DNA from: Candidatus Bacteroides merdipullorum
GTDB lineage: Bacteria > Bacteroidota > Bacteroidia > Bacteroidales > Bacteroidaceae
Assembly: GCA_019116045.1 (NCBI GenBank)
Contig: DXCK01000102.1
Span: 1-38,606, forward strand
Reading direction: 5' to 3'
DNA length: 38,606 bases
Each line of letters opens with the position of its first letter. The stretch's first letter is position 1. The notes below the pieces were generated by a model. That model worked only from the letters and a program-made list of their open reading frames with translations, was not told the origin of the DNA and ran no database searches. A program made the position numbers and the translations under genes. Below are positions 1-7,865 of the stretch, one piece after another.

Positions 1-1781
1 AATATATAAAAATTGTGGTAGAGTGAGAGGTCGGGTAGTGGGAGGATGGTGGAGTTACTTGATTTTTGCCAAGTGACTTCGTTGTCTAAATGAAAAACTC
101 CCAGTTTGAATTTTTGGTTTAACGTAGCTGCTAACACTTGTATACTTCCGCTGTGTTGTGCAGGCAATGCATTTTGATCAAAATAAGTATAGTTCTTTAT
201 ATTCTCTACACCGGCGCGTAGGTTAGTGCCCCAATGTTGGATGTTCAGTTCGCCTTCTACCCCAGTACGGAATTCTTTATTCAGGTTATTGTCCCATGAA
301 AAATGGTTAGAATGGTAGTGGCGCATGTAGAATGATGGTAATAGATTGGTTACATGGCCTCGGGCATAGAGGTTAACTGTATCTTTTCCTAATCGGAAAT
401 TGAAGTCAATGTCGCCGTTTACTTTGAATTGCCCAATGGCTTCGCCTAGCAAACCAATTTCTCCGTTGACGTTATAATGCAACAAAGTTCCTTGGCGTTT
501 GGCCAGTTCTCCTCCAACGAACAGTTCGTGTTCATCATATTGTACCGAGGATGGATTGGGAATAGAAGTGTCCATGTTCATTAACGTATACCGGCTGAAT
601 TTGTGTGACATGTAAGCTGTCAATCCCGCTTTGGCATATTTGTTAAAACCTTCCAACAATGATATTCCGAATACGTTTTTGACGCTCAGTGCGATAGTGC
701 TGTCATTACTGGAACCTTCTTGAAAATAGGTGTTGTCGTAGATGGCATCTTCACCTGTTGGTTCAACACCGGCGCGGTAGCGGCGGCTGGAGCGTTCTAT
801 TTTGAGGGTATGTATAAAACTGGTGACGGGTACGAACTCTTCTGTGATAATTGTATCTTTGGGTATTTCTGTACTGTCTCGTTCTGCTTTACGCCTTGCT
901 ACGGGGTCTTGGGTCTCTTCTATCTTGGTGACTTCGCGATGAAACCCCAAGCGGTAACGGTGAGTAAGGTATACAAAGAAGTTGTGGTTGCGGTTAGAAG
1001 TTTCTTCCAATCGGGTAGGGATGTATTGGTTGCCACCTACATCTTCCATTTCATCGGGATTTGTGATATAGCGGTCGTCGGTAATACCACCATTTTCATT
1101 CATCTTTAAGTAGAAGTTGTTATAAGCAGCATGCATCTGGTATTTTTCGCCAATATAGCTGGCAAACAACCCTGCATTGAAATGGGCGGTAGATTGGTTA
1201 GCGTAATAACCACGTCCATAGAGATAGTCAATGTTGAATCCCAATGCCAGGCGCTTGTTGGCATTGACAGAAAAGTAGGCTTTAAAGCGGTCTTCTCCGT
1301 TGATTTTACTACCGGCTTTGTAATAAGTCAGGTTGGTATAGGGGACGTTGCTGTTGGTAAAGCGCAATTCGTCCGGTCGTACATAGAAGCTGGAGAGTGG
1401 GGCAAGAAAGACTGTGGGGTCATCAGTGTAACGACGCTCGAAGAATAGTCGTGAAAGGCGAGGTGTGCCCAGATTGCCCAAATAGTTGTAGTGACCTGTC
1501 ATCCCTTCCACCAAATTGGTGTTTTGAAAATTGAGGCTAAGTGTATCGGCTGGGATCATGGTACGTTCACCCAGCGTCTCGCTCAGTGTCCACATGTAAA
1601 GCTTGGGCGGGATACTTTGAATTTCAACTCCGGTACTATCCTCCAGATTGTCTGGTTGAGTGGAGGGGTCTATCTGGTTACCGTATTGGTCACGCATCGT
1701 GTTGTCCAAAGATACTTGCGCCTGCACCGTCAGGCAACTGGCGAGCGATAAGAAGATATATGTCAGTGCAATTCGTCTCAT
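1..1781 (-). CDS. Putative outer-membrane porin, truncated by the left window edge
   Basis: Reading leftwards from an ATG at 1781 the frame stays open to base 1, giving about 593 residues and no stop, so the C-terminus is outside the window. It begins with a signal peptide (MRRIALTYIFLSLASC, then a VQAQ cleavage region near residue 22). The rest is rich in alternating aromatic/polar stretches typical of outer-membrane beta strands (for example YKAGSKINGEDRFKAYFSVN and FVYLTHRYRLGFH). It resembles the Bacteroidota 'putative porin' family (Porin_10, PF14121), whose members are usually around 650-700 residues; that assignment is from memory of the family. Likely role: passive or substrate-specific channel in the outer membrane. 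It is divergent from the histidine kinase at 2022 and has its own promoter element at 1791-1798. Confidence 0.75.
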   Translation of the reverse strand, partial: MRRIALTYIFLSLASCLTVQAQVSLDNTMRDQYGNQIDPSTQPDNLEDSTGVEIQSIPPKLYMWTLSETLGERTMIPADTLSLNFQNTNLVEGMTGHYNYLGNLGTPRLSRLFFERRYTDDPTVFLAPLSSFYVRPDELRFTNSNVPYTNLTYYKAGSKINGEDRFKAYFSVNANKRLALGFNIDYLYGRGYYANQSTAHFNAGLFASYIGEKYQMHAAYNNFYLKMNENGGITDDRYITNPDEMEDVGGNQYIPTRLEETSNRNHNFFVYLTHRYRLGFHREVTKIEETQDPVARRKAERDSTEIPKDTIITEEFVPVTSFIHTLKIERSSRRYRAGVEPTGEDAIYDNTYFQEGSSNDSTIALSVKNVFGISLLEGFNKYAKAGLTAYMSHKFSRYTLMNMDTSIPNPSSVQYDEHELFVGGELAKRQGTLLHYNVNGEIGLLGEAIGQFKVNGDIDFNFRLGKDTVNLYARGHVTNLLPSFYMRHYHSNHFSWDNNLNKEFRTGVEGELNIQHWGTNLRAGVENIKNYTYFDQNALPAQHSGSIQVLAATLNQKFKLGVFHLDNEVTWQKSSNSTILPLPDLSLYHNFYI

Positions 1782-1790
1782 AATTGGTGG

Positions 1791-1798
1791 CAAAGATA
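1791..1798 (-). promoter_or_regulatory. Bacteroides -7 promoter element for the porin
   Basis: TATCTTTG on the minus strand matches the Bacteroides -7 consensus TAnnTTTG. Only 9 bases separate it from the porin ATG, so the transcript would be nearly leaderless. Confidence 0.6.
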
Positions 1799-1987
1799 CA
1801 ACATTTTATTATTCGCCTGCGCAATTCCATCTTTATTTATGTAAATAGAGGAAACAGGGTGGCTATTTACAGAAAAAAGCCTATAATTCATTTAAATCTT
1901 TAGCTTGGAGATATGACTTTTACGGGTGCTCATGGATTTTATGTCGCATATTTCTTTCCTTGGGGGGTGATATTAGTTGAAAAGGCG

Positions 1988-1995
1988 TATTTTTG
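1988..1995 (+). promoter_or_regulatory. Bacteroides -7 promoter element for the TPR histidine kinase
   Basis: TATTTTTG fits TAnnTTTG and ends 26 bases before the kinase ATG at 2022, the usual spacing in this window. No convincing -33 element was seen. Confidence 0.5.
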
Positions 1996-2021
1996 CGGAA
2001 AATACAATTTGAATCTGTCTT

Positions 2022-3935
2022 ATGAAAATAGTATTGCTTATCTGTTGCTTGCTTCATGCCGCAATAACAGTTTGTGCTTCAGACTCCGAATGGATTTTTT
2101 GCCAAGCCGAATTGTCCCGTGCCCTGTCTTCGAACAATGCAGACAGTCTGGCTACGGCCTATGCTCATTGTGGTGAATATTATGCATATCGGGATGCAGA
2201 TTCTACTCGTTATTATTGCCGTATGGGTTTGAAATATGCCGACCGCTCGTGCTCCGAACCTTATCTTTTTTTGTTGAGCAATCTGGCCAATGCTTATATT
2301 TCTTCCGGAGATTTAGGAGAAGGACGTCGGCTGCTGTGGGATGTGTTGGATGAGGCAGACCGGCTGGATTGCGACTCTTGTTTCCGTGCCACTGCCTTAA
2401 CATCAATAGGGGTGACCTATCGTTTGCAGGAGAAGCCTGATTCGGCGTTGCTGTGTTACAACCAGGCACTTGCTTTGCTGCAAAACCAGGAAGCTTATGG
2501 TGAAGAGGCGCATTTGCTGACAAGTATTGCTATACTCTATGCTAATACGTCGCGCCTGAAGGAAGCCATGTCTTATGCCGGACGGGCCATGCGGGCGGCC
2601 GACCGTTGCGACGACATCGACATGGTGTTTTATGCTCATACCACAGCCGGCAGTATACAGGTGCTTCGGGGGGACTATGCCGAGGCTACCCGCTTGATTC
2701 ATCCTGTCTTGTCCAAAGCCCGTCGGCAGCAGAAGCCGGGGATGGAGCTGAAATGCCTGACTTTCCTGCTCGGCATGTTCCAGCGGAGCGGGCAACGCGA
2801 TTCGTTGGAGTGCTACATGCGGCAGGCCGACCGTGCCCTGGCCCGTGTCCCCGCCGAGTCGACAGAGGTTGTGGGCTATCTGGAGACGCTTTACATGATT
2901 TTGGCCGATGAAGGGCGTTACCACGAGAGCCTGCGCATCCAGCAGCGGTTGTTAGACGGACCGAACCGCAATCAGTTGGGCAGCATCAGTCGCTTGTATC
3001 TCCACATGGCGCGCAACCATCGGGCTTTGCACGAATACGAGCGTGCTGCCGATTGCTACGAGCGTGCTTACGAGGCGTCCGACAGCCTTCATGCTGCCGC
3101 AGTGGAAGCGCAGCTTTCGGAGTTGACCGTCAAATATAAGACACAGGAAAAGGAGCTTGAGATCGCCAGGCTTTCCGAGCAGCATTTGAAACAGCGTGCG
3201 CAGCTCATGCAATGGATTGCTGTGGCTTCCGGGCTGTTTTTTCTGCTTCTTGCGCTTACTCTTTGGTATGTTTTCCATTGGCGTCGCGTCCGCAGGGAAG
3301 AAGAACTGAAGTTGGCTCGCAGCTATATTGACGGGATGGAAAATGAGCGTGCTCGTCTGGCCAAAGATTTGCATGACGGGGTGTGCAACGACTTGTTGGG
3401 GATAGGGATGCAGATACAGTGTTCCTCTGCGACGGAGGTGAGTGCACAAGTCGTGGATTTGCTTGAGCAAGTGCGTCTGGAGGTGCGTAATATCTCGCAC
3501 GAACTAATGCCGCCAAGATTCAAATGTACTACGTTGGATGAGATGCTGGAGGAGTATGTAGAGCGTTTCCCCTCGAGCGACAAGGTTTCCATCTGCTTTA
3601 GCAAACAGAATGAAGGCGGAGATTGGACCGAAATCCCTGAACAAGTGGCATACGAAATATACCGGGTTGTGCAAGAATTGCTTTCCAACATCGTCCGCCA
3701 TGCAGACGCCAGCAGCATCCGCATCAGCCTGTGTGTGAGTCCATCGCTCCTTACCTTGTGCGTGGCCGACGATGGGAAGGCTCTGTCGGTTCCCATCGCT
3801 ACGGAAAGCAAGGGTATTGGTCTGGACTCGATTCGCGAACGGACCAAGACGTTGGGGGGCACACTGTCCGTAGACACCGGCGAGTCAGGGCAGACCTTCT
3901 GTTTGCGTGTCCCGCTTTCTCCCAGGAAACCGTGA
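2022..3935 (+). CDS. Periplasmic-TPR sensor histidine kinase (HisKA_3/NarX-like)
   Basis: This 637-residue kinase has a signal peptide (residues 1-19), then about 350 residues of helical repeats that read as tetratricopeptide repeats (for example YNQALALLQNQEAYGEEAHL). A short coiled coil precedes one transmembrane segment (about 398-420, WIAVASGLFFLLLALTLWYVF). The cytoplasmic part has the HisKA_3 phospho-acceptor motif LAKDLHDGVCNDLLG with His at residue 451, then a HATPase with the N box ELLSNIVRHA (Asn 556) and the G boxes ADDGKA and KGIGLDSI. This architecture is known for Bacteroidota kinases partnered with LuxR/NarL regulators, and such a regulator follows directly at 4027. The TPR domain presumably senses a periplasmic peptide or protein; the signal is unknown. 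Confidence 0.9.
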   Translation: MKIVLLICCLLHAAITVCASDSEWIFCQAELSRALSSNNADSLATAYAHCGEYYAYRDADSTRYYCRMGLKYADRSCSEPYLFLLSNLANAYISSGDLGEGRRLLWDVLDEADRLDCDSCFRATALTSIGVTYRLQEKPDSALLCYNQALALLQNQEAYGEEAHLLTSIAILYANTSRLKEAMSYAGRAMRAADRCDDIDMVFYAHTTAGSIQVLRGDYAEATRLIHPVLSKARRQQKPGMELKCLTFLLGMFQRSGQRDSLECYMRQADRALARVPAESTEVVGYLETLYMILADEGRYHESLRIQQRLLDGPNRNQLGSISRLYLHMARNHRALHEYERAADCYERAYEASDSLHAAAVEAQLSELTVKYKTQEKELEIARLSEQHLKQRAQLMQWIAVASGLFFLLLALTLWYVFHWRRVRREEELKLARSYIDGMENERARLAKDLHDGVCNDLLGIGMQIQCSSATEVSAQVVDLLEQVRLEVRNISHELMPPRFKCTTLDEMLEEYVERFPSSDKVSICFSKQNEGGDWTEIPEQVAYEIYRVVQELLSNIVRHADASSIRISLCVSPSLLTLCVADDGKALSVPIATESKGIGLDSIRERTKTLGGTLSVDTGESGQTFCLRVPLSPRKP

Positions 3936-4026
3936 TCTCGGGGGCTAAAATCACTATTTCTCGTGATGTCTTGTATCTTTAAAACCGCTTTCTTTGCAAC
4001 AGAATAACACAAATAAAGATAACGGG

Positions 4027-4674
4027 ATGAAAGATACGCGCATACTGTTGGTGGACGATCATGACTTGGTGCTCCAGGGACTGAAGCGGATTGTGGAATG
4101 TTCCCTGCCGGAAATCACGCATATATGCACCGCTTCCACCGGGCAGGAGGTTTTGCGGTTGATTGCTTCCTGCGACTTCGACTTGTTCCTGCTGGACATC
4201 GAACTGCCCGACATGTCCGGCCTGGACCTCATTGCTTCCATCCACCAGAAAATCCCCGAGGCTCGCATCATCGTCAACACCATGCACGAGGAGATTTGGT
4301 TCGTCAAAGACCTCTTGCAGAGCAATGTGTCGGGCATTCTTTTCAAATCTGTCAACTCCAACAGAATCGCCGAAGCCATCCGCAGGGTGTTGGAGGGGCA
4401 AACCTATTTTTGCCCTTATGCCGAACAGGTGCGGGCACAGATGCGCCGTTCGGACGAGCGGCGCCGCGAAGAGCTGACCTTGCGCGAGCTGGACGTGCTG
4501 AAGCGCATCTCCGAAGGGAAGAACACGCAGGAGATTGCCCGCGAACTCTGTGTGTCCGTCAATACCGTCGACACCCATCGCCGCCACCTGTTGGAGAAGC
4601 TGGGCGCGCGCAACGTGGCCGACCTGATCATGACCGCCATCTCGCGCGGCATCATCCCCATCCGCAAATCTTGA
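4027..4674 (+). CDS. LuxR/NarL-family response regulator
   Basis: A 215-residue protein with an N-terminal receiver domain (acidic pocket DD at 10-11, phospho-acceptor Asp 57 in LLDIELPDMSGLDL, switch residues in NTMHEE and FKSV) and a C-terminal helix-turn-helix of the GerE/LuxR type (about 148-205, LTLRELDVLKRISEGKNTQEIA and VSVNTVDTHRRHLLEKLGA). I chose the ATG at 4027 because it places the receiver start IRILLVDDHD-like sequence three residues in; a TTG at 3994 would add eleven residues with no homology. It follows the kinase by 91 bases and is almost certainly its partner. A TATCTTTA at 3974-3981 is a weak -7-like match that might give it its own promoter. The lipoprotein gene downstream is a plausible co-transcribed or target gene. 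Confidence 0.9.
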   Translation: MKDTRILLVDDHDLVLQGLKRIVECSLPEITHICTASTGQEVLRLIASCDFDLFLLDIELPDMSGLDLIASIHQKIPEARIIVNTMHEEIWFVKDLLQSNVSGILFKSVNSNRIAEAIRRVLEGQTYFCPYAEQVRAQMRRSDERRREELTLRELDVLKRISEGKNTQEIARELCVSVNTVDTHRRHLLEKLGARNVADLIMTAISRGIIPIRKS

Positions 4675-4700
4675 ACCGACATGTTTAACCTCATCGCACC

Positions 4701-4793
4701 ATGAAAAAGATAAATGCCAATATCCGGGCAGTCTTGCCCAGAGAGCGTGGACGCCTATGTCCAAAACTTCCCGAAAAAAACGAGACCGTTTAA
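4701..4793 (+). CDS. Possible 30-residue small ORF
   Basis: Between the response regulator and the lipoprotein gene there is an in-frame ATG...TAA encoding 30 residues, starting MKKINANIRAVLPRERG and ending with NETV. It is basic, has no signal peptide or membrane segment and no family I recognise. Spacing to both neighbours is short, so it could be translated from the same message, but a reading frame this short arises easily by chance. Listed only so that it can be tested by conservation or ribosome profiling. Confidence 0.15.
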   Translation: MKKINANIRAVLPRERGRLCPKLPEKNETV

Positions 4794-4814
4794 CCCTCTA
4801 ATAAATAAGTCTAT

Positions 4815-6197
4815 ATGAGTATGAATCGATTTTTAGCAGGCTGCTTCAGCCTATTACTGGCCGCCTTCGTGGCCGGATGCAGTGATGACGACGACGCGCC
4901 CCGCGACCTCGTTCTGTCCGACAATACGCAGACCACGCAAACCGTCTATGCCGACCAGACCAGCGGCACGGGCGGTGGCATCAGCTTCACGGCCCTGTCC
5001 GACTGGACGGCCACAGTGACCGACGTGACCGGTACCAAAGCCGCCTCGGACGGCACGGTGGACTGGCTGACCTTGAGCGCTTACAGCGGCGGTCCCGGCG
5101 ACTACACGCTGACCCTTACCCTGACCGAAAACCGGACAGGACAGGACCGCAAGGCACAGATTGAAATCGTGTGCGGAGCCAGCCGCATCACCATCACCGT
5201 CGAACAGAAAGGCACCACCGAGGGCGGAGACACCCCATCTGCTCCGCAGGGCAGCCGGCTGGCACGCATGGAATACACCAGCATTGCCAGCGAATATCCC
5301 GACAATTACACCAAAGTAATCCTTACCTTTGCCTACAATCGCGAAGGGCTGCTGGGCGAGGTGCACGACATCGCCTATTACGGCGACGAGCAAGCCTATT
5401 ATTCGGAAGACATCTACGCCTTCGGCTACAACGAAAACGCACGTCTGCAACGCATCGAAAGGCACTCGGACTATGGTTATGACCACGCCTATGTCATCCA
5501 GACGAACGACGCCGGCGACATAGCCCTGCTCTACGAAGACACTGGCAGCAGCACCGTGACAGCCTGGCGTTTCGACTACGACGAGAATCGCTACTTGCAA
5601 AAGGCCGTCGAGAACAACACCTACGAACCGGACAACGGCGACAGTGACGACGAAGAAGAAGTCACGCCCGGCTGGGACTCGGGAGTGTCGGCCTCTACCC
5701 GCGCGTTCAACAACGAACGCCTGCTGATGACCTGGAAAGACGGCAACCTGGTGCACACCTCAGGCGGCTATGGCTACGACTTTATGGATTGGGAATACAC
5801 CTCTTACCCGAACGAGACGCCCGGCCTGGACTTCAACGTGATGAGCAGCCGTCCTCTCTTTGGCAACACCGAAGACACCTACTACGACATCGTGAACATG
5901 CTCTTCAGCCTGCGCCTACTGGGACAGAACAGCCGCAACCTGGTGACGAAAGACTTGGTGAACTGGGCATATGACGTGCAACCAGAACCCGACCCCGACG
6001 AACCGGAACCTACTACGGAGACCACCCACGAGGATTATTGGGAGCCGTTCGAATACAGCTTCACGGCCGAGAACTACCTGTCGCGCGTAACAGCCCGCGC
6101 CGTCATGCGCACCATCGTCACGGAGATTGCCACCGGAGAAGTCATCAGCATCTCCGAGTCCTACTACGACGACGAATACATCTTCACCTACGAATAA
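4815..6197 (+). CDS. Lipoprotein with BACON-like domain and DUF4595-like repeats
   Basis: The 460-residue product starts with a lipoprotein signal (FLAGCFSLLLAAFVAGC, lipobox Cys near residue 20) followed by an acidic SDDDD stretch, which in Bacteroides commonly marks export to the cell surface. Residues about 30-140 look like a BACON immunoglobulin-like domain (DWTATVTD, VDWLTLSAYSG, GPGDYTLTLTLTEN, ITITVEQKGT). The remainder has recurring YD-type units (FAYNREGLLGEV, FGYNENARLQRIERH, FDYDENRYLQKAVE) like the DUF4595 family of Bacteroidota surface lipoproteins. Two start codons are six bases apart (4815 and 4821); either gives the same mature protein. Function unknown; probably an outer-membrane surface protein, possibly controlled by the two-component pair upstream. 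A clear terminator follows at 6254. Confidence 0.75.
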   Translation: MSMNRFLAGCFSLLLAAFVAGCSDDDDAPRDLVLSDNTQTTQTVYADQTSGTGGGISFTALSDWTATVTDVTGTKAASDGTVDWLTLSAYSGGPGDYTLTLTLTENRTGQDRKAQIEIVCGASRITITVEQKGTTEGGDTPSAPQGSRLARMEYTSIASEYPDNYTKVILTFAYNREGLLGEVHDIAYYGDEQAYYSEDIYAFGYNENARLQRIERHSDYGYDHAYVIQTNDAGDIALLYEDTGSSTVTAWRFDYDENRYLQKAVENNTYEPDNGDSDDEEEVTPGWDSGVSASTRAFNNERLLMTWKDGNLVHTSGGYGYDFMDWEYTSYPNETPGLDFNVMSSRPLFGNTEDTYYDIVNMLFSLRLLGQNSRNLVTKDLVNWAYDVQPEPDPDEPEPTTETTHEDYWEPFEYSFTAENYLSRVTARAVMRTIVTEIATGEVISISESYYDDEYIFTYE

Positions 6198-6217
6198 TAT
6201 ATAAGAGAGGGAGTTCG

Positions 6218-6248
6218 TGTCACAACACACACAGCGCACGTTGTGACA
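6218..6248. repeat. Perfect 9-bp inverted repeat after the lipoprotein gene
   Basis: TGTCACAAC (6218-6226) and GTTGTGACA (6240-6248) form a perfect inverted repeat with a 13-base loop, just before the stronger terminator hairpin. Confidence 0.5.
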
Positions 6249-6253
6249 TAACA

Positions 6254-6304
6254 AACGACCGTCTGCCCAAAAGGTTAGGGAGGCAGGCGGTCGTTCTCTT
6301 TTTG
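6254..6304 (+). terminator. Rho-independent terminator
   Basis: AACGACCGTCTGCC (6254-6267) pairs with GGCAGGCGGTCGTT (6282-6295) with one G-U pair, followed by TCTCTTTTT. It ends the lipoprotein transcript and separates it from the convergent oxidoreductase operon. Confidence 0.8.
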
Positions 6305-6327
6305 TGCAATACGCTCAGCCTGGGGCT

Positions 6328-6870
6328 TTATACTTGCTGTATCAGCTCCATGCCCCGGCGGATGGCCTCTTCGTTCATGGGGATGAGGTGGTGGTGGCGT
6401 TCGGGCAGGGTCTTCTTCAGGCCTTTGATGACGTTCTCCAGCGACACCATCGGCTCAATCTTCAGCAGTCCGCCCAGCACAATCATGTTGAACGCCTTGC
6501 TGTTGTTCATCTCGTTGGCGGCGTCCATCGCGTCGATGCGGTAGATGCGGATGTCTTGCCGCGTGGGCGGGTTGATGATACCGTAGCCGTCGTAGATAAG
6601 GATGCCGCCCGGCTTCACTTTGCTTTCGAATTTCTCCAGCGAGGGCTGGTTCAGGATGATGGCGGCGTCGTACTTGCTGAGGATGGGCGACGAGATGCGC
6701 TCGTCGCTGATGATGACGGTCACGTTGGCCGTCCCGCCGCGTTGTTCGGGCCCGTAAGCGGGCATCCAACTGACTTCTTTGCCTTCCATCAGGCCGGAGT
6801 AGGCCAGTATCTTGCCCATCGAGAGCACGCCTTGTCCGCCGAATCCGGCTATAATTATTTCTTTGGTCAT
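6328..6870 (-). CDS. 2-oxoacid:ferredoxin oxidoreductase, gamma subunit
   Basis: A 180-residue protein with the GFGGQGVLSMGKILA nucleotide-binding-like N-terminus and the YGPEQRGGTANVTVIIS stretch characteristic of the gamma domain (POR family, PF01558) of 2-oxoacid:acceptor oxidoreductases. It is the last gene of a minus-strand operon with separately encoded beta, alpha and ferredoxin subunits upstream; 24 bases separate it from the beta gene. The complex is cytoplasmic and couples oxidative decarboxylation of a 2-oxoacid (2-oxoglutarate or a branched-chain 2-oxoacid) to CoA with ferredoxin reduction, or runs reductively. The substrate cannot be decided from these sequences. Confidence 0.92.
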   Translation of the reverse strand: MTKEIIIAGFGGQGVLSMGKILAYSGLMEGKEVSWMPAYGPEQRGGTANVTVIISDERISSPILSKYDAAIILNQPSLEKFESKVKPGGILIYDGYGIINPPTRQDIRIYRIDAMDAANEMNNSKAFNMIVLGGLLKIEPMVSLENVIKGLKKTLPERHHHLIPMNEEAIRRGMELIQQV

Positions 6871-6894
6871 ATCTATATACGAGTTTCGTTTTGG

Positions 6895-7656
6895 TTATTT
6901 ATCCTTTAAATCTCCCAATGGGTAGAAGGGGAACATGTTCTCTTCCATCCACTTGTTGGCTTTTTCGGGTGACATCTTCCAGCCCGAGTTGCAGGTCGAT
7001 ACGATTTCCACCAGGTTGGAGCCTTTGCCGTTCATCGAGTTTTCGAAGGCCTTGCGGATGGCTTTCTTGGCGCGGCGGATGGCGGGTACGGACTGCACGC
7101 TCTGGCGGGTGACGTAGGCGGTGCCTTCCAGTTGGGCGGCCAGGTCGGCAATCTTCAGCGGATAGCCGTGGAGGTGGACGTCGCGTCCGTAGGGGCAGGT
7201 GGAGGTCTTCTGGCCCACGAGGGTGGTGGGGGCCATTTGTCCGCCGGTCATGCCGTAGATGGCGTTGTTGATGAAGATGATGGTGATGTTTTCGCCGCGG
7301 TTCAGGGCGTGGATGGTTTCGGCCGTGCCGATGCAGGCCAGGTCGCCGTCGCCTTGGTAGGTGAAGACGAGTCGGTCGGGCCAGAGGCGTTTGATGGCGG
7401 TGGCCAGTGCGGGTGCCCGTCCGTGGGCGGCTTCTTGCCAGTCGATGTCGAGGTAGTTGTAGATGAAGACGGCGCAGCCTACGGGCGAGATGCCGATGGC
7501 TTTGTCTGCCAGGCCCATTTCTTCGATGACTTCGGCAATGAGCTTGTGTACGACGCCGTGGCTGCAGCCCGGGCAGTAGTGCATGGCGTTGTCGTTCATC
7601 AGGGTGGGTTTCTTGTAAACCAGGTTTTCGGGTTTGATGATATCTTCTTTTGTCAT
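6895..7656 (-). CDS. 2-oxoacid:ferredoxin oxidoreductase, beta (thiamine-diphosphate) subunit
   Basis: 253 residues from the ATG at 7656 (MTKEDIIKPENLVYK). The frame is open further upstream, but that part overlaps the small membrane-protein gene and the alpha gene and has low-complexity Arg/His/Pro composition, so it is not coding. Motifs: CPGCSHG (Cys 28 and 31), the ThDP/Mg motif GDGDLACIGTAETIHA followed by the NN of FINNAIYGMTGGQ. Length and motifs fit the short beta subunits of four-subunit 2-oxoacid:ferredoxin oxidoreductases. It carries the active-site cofactor and works with the alpha, gamma and ferredoxin subunits in the same operon. Confidence 0.93.
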   Translation of the reverse strand: MTKEDIIKPENLVYKKPTLMNDNAMHYCPGCSHGVVHKLIAEVIEEMGLADKAIGISPVGCAVFIYNYLDIDWQEAAHGRAPALATAIKRLWPDRLVFTYQGDGDLACIGTAETIHALNRGENITIIFINNAIYGMTGGQMAPTTLVGQKTSTCPYGRDVHLHGYPLKIADLAAQLEGTAYVTRQSVQSVPAIRRAKKAIRKAFENSMNGKGSNLVEIVSTCNSGWKMSPEKANKWMEENMFPFYPLGDLKDK

Positions 7657-7667
7657 GGTGGTTTTCC

Positions 7668-7844
7668 TTATTTTCTTTTGGTGAAACGTATGAAACATTC
7701 GGCTATCTTCACCACGATGGCTGCTCCGCAGGTGTAGAGGAAGAAGCGTTGGTCGTCGGCTTTCGTGAAGTAGAAGATGACGGCCAGCAGGGCCAGCAGC
7801 ATGAAGATGAGGTTGAGGATGTTTCGTATTTTGTCGGTATCCAT
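7668..7844 (-). CDS. Small two-helix membrane protein inside the oxidoreductase operon
   Basis: A 58-residue frame begins at the ATG at 7844 (MDTDKIRNILNLIFMLLALL) and ends with a basic tail at TAA 7668-7670. It has two predicted membrane helices, about 8-26 (ILNLIFMLLALLAVIFYF) and about 33-50 (RFFLYTCGAAIVVKIAE), with a positively charged C-terminus (RFTKRK). It exactly fills the gap between the alpha (stop 7866) and beta (start 7656) genes, 21 and 11 bases from them, which argues for co-translation. It belongs to no family I can name. It could anchor the oxidoreductase or ferredoxin near the membrane, but that is inference from position only. Confidence 0.7.
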   Translation of the reverse strand: MDTDKIRNILNLIFMLLALLAVIFYFTKADDQRFFLYTCGAAIVVKIAECFIRFTKRK

Positions 7845-7865
7845 AGTCTTTTTTCCCGTGTGTGT

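Noticed and set aside
3994..4026. TTG start for the LuxR-type regulator
   Set aside because: Adds eleven residues without homology; ATG at 4027 fits the receiver family start.
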